Of a stretch of 32,503 nucleotides of DNA, positions 28,918-32,503 are shown piece after piece. Source of the stretch: Solirubrobacterales bacterium (lineage in GTDB: Bacteria > Actinomycetota > Thermoleophilia > Solirubrobacterales > Solirubrobacteraceae); assembly GCA_027449125.1 (NCBI GenBank), contig DAIDME010000093.1:1-32503 (forward strand), read 5' to 3'. The number at the start of each line of letters is the position of its first letter. Within the stretch, counting starts at the first letter, position 1. The position numbers and the translations under genes were made by a program. Under the pieces are notes generated by a model. That model saw only the letters and a program-made list of their open reading frames with translations, was not told where the DNA came from and searched no databases.

Positions 28918-29946
28918 ATGAGCACGCTGTCCACCATCGCCGCGGCGGCGATCGACCGTGACTGGGCGACGAGCCGGCGCTGGCTGGGAGTCCACCGCCC
29001 CTACGAAGCGGACGACGTGATCCGCCTGCGCGGCACGGTGCGGATGGAGCACAGCCTGGCTCGGCGCGGCGCCGAGCGGCTCTGGCACCTGCTGTGTGGC
29101 CGGGAGGGGCTGTGCGCGGACCCCGCTGCGTCGGCGGAGGAGGCGCTCGCCGCGGTCGGGGCCGGGTCGGACGTGCTCTACCTCCACGGCGGGCCCTCAC
29201 GCCCGGTCTCACCGCCGCTGGTAGGTGAGGTGAATGGCGTCTTGCGTCGTGCGGACCAGGTCGACTGGGCCGCCGCGGTCACGGCCGGTGACCACGAGAC
29301 CGGGCGTGAGTGGCTGGTGCCTGTCATCGCCACCGCCGAGAGCGGAGCGACGGGCGGAACCCAGGTGTTCGAGCTGATGACCGCGATGATCGAGGCGGGC
29401 GCCGCCGCAGTGCTCTTCGCCGACCAGCTCACTGATGGGCGCGAGCCTGGGTGTGAGGGCGGCAGCTCGCTGATCCCGGCCGCTCAGTACATCCACGCGC
29501 TCCACGCGGCGCGGCTGGCGGCCGACGTAGCCGGAGTGCCGACGCTCATCGTCGCCAGCACGGCTGCGCCGAGCGCCGAGCACCTGGGCAGTGACTCTGA
29601 CTCGAGCGAGGAGGCGCTCGCCCGTGGCCTGGCCTACGCTGCTCACGCGGATGTGCTCTGGCTCGAGGCCGGACGGCCGGACCGCGAGGCGGCGCGCGCC
29701 TTCGCCGAGCGGGTCCACGCGGAGCACCCCGAGAAGCTGCTCGCCTACTGCAGCTCGCAACCACCAGAGGCCGTCGGCCCGCACGAGTCCGCCGCCACCG
29801 CCGCGTTCACGCGCGAGCTGAGCGCCCTGGGCTACGTGCTGCAGGTCGCCAGGGGTTGTGATCGCGGCCTCGCGCCGCTGTTCGAGGAGACTTTTCGCTC
29901 TGAGCTGGAGGGCACACTCGCGGCTGGGTTGTTGGCGTCGCTCTGA
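28918..29946 (+). CDS. Isocitrate lyase-like pseudoenzyme
   Basis: A 342-residue homologue of the short ICL1-type isocitrate lyase (about 430). Family framework is clear: RLRGTVRMEHSLARRGAERLW (36-56), WLVPVIATAESG, VFELMTAMIEAGAAAVLFADQ (150-170), HALHAARLAADVAGVPTLIVAS, DVLWLEAGRPDREAARAF. Catalytic positions are gone: the KKCGH loop reads REPGC (175-179), so Cys is Pro and the last His is Cys; the metal motif ADGE reads ATAE; HxED reads LFAD; ARTDA reads ASTAA; the NCSPSFNW loop reads CSSQPPEA; and the YLSGWQVAGD-to-YPDQSLYP segment is deleted. Lyase activity is not expected. The frame is intact with an excellent ribosome site and a promoter, so it is probably expressed. It is divergent from the RamB-like regulator. 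A regulatory or decoy role is inference. Confidence 0.8.
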   Translation: MSTLSTIAAAAIDRDWATSRRWLGVHRPYEADDVIRLRGTVRMEHSLARRGAERLWHLLCGREGLCADPAASAEEALAAVGAGSDVLYLHGGPSRPVSPPLVGEVNGVLRRADQVDWAAAVTAGDHETGREWLVPVIATAESGATGGTQVFELMTAMIEAGAAAVLFADQLTDGREPGCEGGSSLIPAAQYIHALHAARLAADVAGVPTLIVASTAAPSAEHLGSDSDSSEEALARGLAYAAHADVLWLEAGRPDREAARAFAERVHAEHPEKLLAYCSSQPPEAVGPHESAATAAFTRELSALGYVLQVARGCDRGLAPLFEETFRSELEGTLAAGLLASL

Positions 29947-30005
29947 GGCGGCTCCCGTTGACCCGACCGGTGTGCGGCGGCATCCGCCCCCGCCGCACGC
30001 GGCGC

Positions 30006-30043
30006 ACCGTCCGCCCCACCGCACGCGCGGCGGGGCGGACGGT
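30006..30043. terminator. Hairpin between the lyase-like gene and the tRNA
   Basis: ACCGTCCGCCCC (30006-30017) pairs perfectly with 30032-30043, and the stem continues after one mismatch with CCGC/GCGG around a 4-nt loop. It lies 60 nt after the stop of the lyase-like gene. There is no long T-run. Confidence 0.5.
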
Positions 30044-30148
30044 CGGCTACGCTTGCGCTCGAGCAGCGCTCTCCACGAAGAACCGCTGCGCCGGCGCTGG
30101 CCTCGGCCGTGGCGCCGGTGACGCCGAGGCCGCAGGGCCGAGGTCTAT

Positions 30149-30221
30149 GCCGAGGTAGCTCAGCTGGTAGAGCACTTCACTCGTAATGAAGGGCTCCGGG
30201 GTTCGAATCCCCGCGTCGGCT
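30149..30221 (+). tRNA. tRNA-Thr (anticodon CGT)
   Basis: A 73-nt cloverleaf with acceptor GCCGAGG, D stem GCTC/GAGC, anticodon stem CTTCA/TGAAG with loop CTCGTAA (anticodon CGT at 30182-30184, reading ACG), T stem CGGGG/CCCCG with loop TTCGAAT, and 3' acceptor strand CGTCGGC plus discriminator T. CCA is not encoded. Acceptor pair 6-67 is a G-G mismatch; a normal partner would be C. The mismatch lies in the 3' part, next to an integrase gene, and may come from an integrated element. The gene is probably still functional. Confidence 0.93.
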
Positions 30222-30282
30222 CTGGCAGGTCCGCGGCTTCCGGACTCGGGATGGAAGCGATTTGGAAGCCTCCTGAAACGGA

Positions 30283-30318
30283 AAGCGCCCTCGCTCCGGT
30301 CGGGGAGCGAGGGCGTTT
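30283..30318 (-). terminator. Intrinsic terminator of the integrase gene
   Basis: A 12-bp perfect stem, CGCCCTCGCTCC (30286-30297) with 30304-30315, is extended by G-T and A-T pairs. On the minus strand the hairpin is followed by CTTTCC and a later T-rich stretch. It lies 22 nt past the integrase stop and shields the tRNA. Confidence 0.7.
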
Positions 30319-30339
30319 GGTCGGACGGCTTGGCGCCGT

Positions 30340-31578
30340 CTACGCGTCGTCGCCGAGCGCGATGCGGAGCGCGCCGCTGAACTCGGCCGTCATGCGCGAG
30401 CGGCGCAAGTGGCGCCGCCGGGCGTCGGCGATCTCGCGGATGTAGACGACTCGCGTGATGGTCGCGTCTCGGTGGCCGAGGAAGAACGCGCCCTCGTCCA
30501 CGCTCTCGCCCCCGAGGAGCGCCCGGGAGGCAACCGTGTGTCGGAACGAGTGCATCGACGGCACAGAGGCCGCCGGAGCCGGGACCGGATGGCCGTCCTC
30601 GTCGGTCTGGTGGAGGACGGGGAACGTCGGCTCACCGTTCTGCGTGGTAGCTCGCTGCTGCGCCGTCCGGAGCGCCCTTGCAACGTTGCGCTGGCCCAGC
30701 GGGCGACCCGTCCGGGTGGCGAACACGAACGCGTCCGGGTGAGGATCGCGTGCCGCACGCTGGTGGCGCGCGAGGATGTGCGCCAGCTCCAACGGGATTG
30801 GCACCGTGCGAGCCGAGCCATCGGTCTTGGTCGGCCGCCGGTTGCCGTGCCGGTCCACCTGAAAGCCGAAGGTGATCTCTGCGTCGTCGGGGTCGGCGAG
30901 CCTAATGTCTTCCCACGTGAGCCCGCACAGCTCGGAGATCCGCGCGCCGGTGAGAGCTGCGAGCGTGAACAGCGTCCGGAACGGCTCATAGGAGGCCTCC
31001 AGCGTCTGCTCGATCTGCTCCGGCGTGAAGATCGGAAGCCGCTTTGCGAGGGACACCTTCGGCCGCTCGGATGGCAGCATCGGCGTGGCCGGGTTGGCGC
31101 CGGAGAATCCGAGCCGACGGGCAGCGAGCTTGTAGATGCGACCTGTAGCGCCGAGCACGGCGTGGATGGTCGCTTCGCTCTTTCCGTCTCGACGCAGTTC
31201 GCGGACCATCGCTGCCAGTTCGTCGGCCCTGATGCTGTCCAGCCGCCGGTTGCCGAAGCGGATGCGCAGGTGCTGATCGACGGCGCTCCGGTACCCCGCC
31301 TGGGTCGTCGAGCGTAGGTCCAACACAGGGCCGGCAAGCCACGCGTCAGCGGCCTCGCCGAACCGCAGTCTTGCGTGAGGGGCGACGGTCTCTCCCCGTC
31401 CGCGACGTACAAGCAGTTCGTCGCGGAGCTTACGGGCAGCCATGATTCCGCCCTCGACGGTTCGCCAACGCTGGATGCCAGATGCGTCCTTGAAGCCGAC
31501 CTCGAGAACTCCCGTCGACCGACGATAGATGTTGCGTTCGACGCGGACTCGTCGCGGCGTGTTCGTTTGGTCCGTCAT
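30340..31578 (-). CDS. Tyrosine recombinase (integrase)
   Basis: A 412-residue site-specific recombinase. Residues 15-60 resemble the AP2-like arm-binding domain, 70-165 the SAM-like core-binding domain, and 185-395 the catalytic domain. The catalytic set is complete: Arg213 in TGARISELCGL, Lys251 in the TKTDGSARTVP hairpin, His343 and Arg346 in MHSFRHTVAS, His369 in LGHRDATIT and nucleophile Tyr379 in VVYIRE. The ATG at 31578 overlaps the stop of the excisionase-like gene; the frame is open to 31626, but translational coupling favours 31578. It points toward the tRNA-Thr gene, its likely integration target. Confidence 0.95.
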   Translation of the reverse strand: MTDQTNTPRRVRVERNIYRRSTGVLEVGFKDASGIQRWRTVEGGIMAARKLRDELLVRRGRGETVAPHARLRFGEAADAWLAGPVLDLRSTTQAGYRSAVDQHLRIRFGNRRLDSIRADELAAMVRELRRDGKSEATIHAVLGATGRIYKLAARRLGFSGANPATPMLPSERPKVSLAKRLPIFTPEQIEQTLEASYEPFRTLFTLAALTGARISELCGLTWEDIRLADPDDAEITFGFQVDRHGNRRPTKTDGSARTVPIPLELAHILARHQRAARDPHPDAFVFATRTGRPLGQRNVARALRTAQQRATTQNGEPTFPVLHQTDEDGHPVPAPAASVPSMHSFRHTVASRALLGGESVDEGAFFLGHRDATITRVVYIREIADARRRHLRRSRMTAEFSGALRIALGDDA

Positions 31579-31964
31579 GCGACGGCCCTCAGATTGCGGC
31601 GAGTCGGCCGGCTGGTTCGACGCCACTCATCCAGCTCGTCCCGATGGAAGTAGAGCTTGCAGCCCGGCCTGTCCTGGTGGACAGGCACCGCCCGCTCTGC
31701 GGCGAGTTTGCGGAGCGTGTCGCGGTGGACACCGAGGTAGTTGGCCGCTGCTTGGGCGTCCATCCAGTCGTCCGGAGGCTGGTCCGGGCTTGACGCGGCG
31801 CGTCCGACAATTCGGTCGGCTACGAGGTCGGCGATCCGGCCGAGGAGTTGCTCGAGCAGAGCGTCGTCGGTCGGTGCCTCTGGCTTGGGCACTGAATGGA
31901 TCGATGGAAGAGGATGAAGCGATCCACCGATGCTGGGTGGCTGCGTGTGGGCGTACGATTGCAT
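31575..31964 (-). CDS. Excisionase-like HTH protein
   Basis: A 129-residue protein. Residues 35-60 are acidic and helical. Residues 66-120 form a MerR/HTH_17-type winged helix: WMDAQAAANYLGVHRDTLRKLAAERAVP, then KLYFHRDELDEW. This is the usual fold of excisionases (Xis) of actinobacterial integrative elements, small DNA-bending proteins that steer the integrase to excision. The ATG at 31964 has GGGAGG 9 nt upstream. The stop overlaps the integrase start (ATGA). The paired palindromes upstream may be its sites or those of the divergent regulator. Confidence 0.85.
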   Translation of the reverse strand: MQSYAHTQPPSIGGSLHPLPSIHSVPKPEAPTDDALLEQLLGRIADLVADRIVGRAASSPDQPPDDWMDAQAAANYLGVHRDTLRKLAAERAVPVHQDRPGCKLYFHRDELDEWRRTSRPTRRNLRAVA

Positions 31965-32035
31965 CGTCGGGACCTCCCTTTAGGTCTCGGCCAGGCCCCG
32001 GGGGTGTCTCACCGCCGCCGGGGCCAGTCTTATCC

Positions 32036-32086
32036 TTACATGCGTAACCTACCACCCCCGTCGGACGGAATTACTTACAGGCGTAA
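32036..32086. promoter_or_regulatory. Two 12-bp palindromic operators between the divergent element genes
   Basis: TTACATGCGTAA (32036-32047) and TTACAGGCGTAA (32075-32086) are inverted repeats TTAC-N4-GTAA that differ at one central base. Their centres are 39 bp apart. A further half-site TTAC (32071-32074) and a GTAA (32106-32109) flank the second copy. Placed between an excisionase gene and a small HTH gene, they are probable binding sites of one of these proteins. Confidence 0.65.
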
Positions 32087-32106
32087 GGACCGTCGGCTGA
32101 CGGGTG

Positions 32107-32112
32107 TAAGCT
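32107..32112 (+). promoter_or_regulatory. -10 box of the small HTH gene
   Basis: TAAGCT lies 7 nt before the ATG at 32120 with no ribosome site between, again a leaderless layout. It overlaps the GTAA half-site at 32106-32109, so a bound operator protein could block it. Confidence 0.45.
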
Positions 32113-32119
32113 CTCCGCG

Positions 32120-32350
32120 ATGTCGCGCAGAGTACTCGTAGACGATCTGATCGATGCCCGCGACGTGGCCGAGATCCTTGGCCTCGCCCACCGCAACACC
32201 GTCAGCGAATATCAAGCCCGCTACCAGGACATGCCGCGTCCCGTCGTCAATCTCGGTCGTGGTCGTCCCATGCTTTGGCTGCGACCGGAAGTCGAGCGTT
32301 GGGCTGCTGGTCGTGAGCGGCGTGCTGCCGGCGTTCGCCGTCGCGCTTGA
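32120..32350 (+). CDS. Small HTH (AlpA/MerR-like) DNA-binding protein
   Basis: A 76-residue protein that is almost entirely a HTH_17-type domain: LIDARDVAEILGLAHRNTVSEYQARYQDMPRPVVNLGRGRPMLWLRPEVERWAAGR, ending in a basic tail. Such AlpA-like proteins in integrative elements and prophages act as regulators or second excisionases. It is divergent from the xis-int pair, with paired palindromes between. The start is ATG at 32120, 7 nt after a -10-like TAAGCT. Confidence 0.8.
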   Translation: MSRRVLVDDLIDARDVAEILGLAHRNTVSEYQARYQDMPRPVVNLGRGRPMLWLRPEVERWAAGRERRAAGVRRRA

Positions 32351-32503
32351 TACGGCCTTGGTGCCGGCCCGATGGAAGACGATTTGTATACAGATTCATG
32401 GGTGGTCAAGACCGGAGGGCTGTCCACTCCCCGGCGGGAGACGGGCCCGGATGGGCCGTCTGCCGACGGGGAGTAACCCCGCTGGAGGCGACGTTCGAAG
32501 CTG
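32351..32503 (+). other. End of window; possible start of the next element gene
   Basis: No assigned gene. TGTATACA (32385-32392) is an 8-bp palindrome that includes a -10-like TATACA, and 5 nt later an ATG at 32398 opens a frame that runs off the window (begins MGGQDRRAVHSPAGDG). A competing 34-codon frame (32372-32476) overlaps it. Too little sequence remains to identify either. Confidence 0.3.

Larger units (their letters stand above)
30200..32503. mobile_element. tRNA-proximal end of an integrative element (continues past the window)
   Basis: Directly downstream of tRNA-Thr come a tyrosine recombinase and an excisionase-like gene, overlapping by ATGA and transcribed toward the tRNA, then a divergent small HTH gene. 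This tRNA-int-xis order is typical of actinomycete integrative elements such as pSAM2-like AICEs. The attachment site is expected in the 3' half of the tRNA (about 30200-30221). Its second copy is not found in the window, so the other end lies to the right. Replication or transfer genes are not visible. Confidence 0.65.

Noticed and set aside
32372..32476. 34-codon ORF at the window end
   Set aside because: It has no ribosome site or recognisable family, and it competes with an ORF at 32398 that has a better placed -10.

Overview
The window is high-GC DNA with actinomycete-type gene content: a long B12-dependent ribonucleotide reductase, an ICL2-type isocitrate lyase, a RamB-like regulator, MMPL and TetR genes, and -10 boxes lying only 6-9 nt from start codons. 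It is probably a deep-branching actinomycete such as Thermoleophilia/Solirubrobacterales. The phylum-level assignment is well supported; the order is a guess from general gene content.

Layout. 1-739: DNA of unclear origin abutting a 5'-truncated GMC oxidoreductase. 818-3224: a PfkB sugar kinase and a secreted NlpC/P60-like protein with a (PTTTT)5 tail. 3244-6525 (minus): four genes joined by 4-nt overlaps, encoding a DUF6282-type amidohydrolase, a PIG-L protein resembling 4-oxalomesaconate hydratase, an RraA/HMG-CHA aldolase-like protein and a type I extradiol dioxygenase. Together they look like an aromatic meta-cleavage route ending in pyruvate and oxaloacetate. Divergent from them is an ACT-malic enzyme (6660-7994). 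8130-9089: an AbiEi/DUF559-type protein. 9113-12385: a gene remnant, then a TetR repressor divergent from an MMPL exporter with two operator-like palindromes between them. 12515-14455: a complete IS1634-like insertion sequence with a perfect 6-bp target duplication, landed at the edge of a 17-bp tandem repeat. 14619-22649: housekeeping genes, namely nrdJ, a coiled-coil protein, galE, tmk, holB and a GNAT acetyltransferase.

23014-29946 is a glyoxylate-shunt island. It holds malate synthase and long ICL2-type isocitrate lyase (ATGA overlap), a convergent RamB/ScfR-like regulator, and, divergent from the regulator, a shortened isocitrate-lyase homologue that has lost nearly all catalytic residues (a pseudoenzyme). 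The upstream regions of the malate synthase and of the pseudoenzyme share the 9-mer TCTGGACAA.

30149-32503: a tRNA-Thr(CGT) gene followed by a tyrosine recombinase, an overlapping excisionase-like gene and a divergent small HTH gene with paired 12-bp palindromes between them. This is the tRNA-proximal end of an integrative element that continues past the window. A G-G mismatch in the tRNA acceptor stem fits replacement of its 3' end by the element.

The most novel items are the isocitrate-lyase pseudoenzyme beside the acetate regulator, and the operon pairing a type I extradiol dioxygenase with oxalomesaconate-pathway enzymes.
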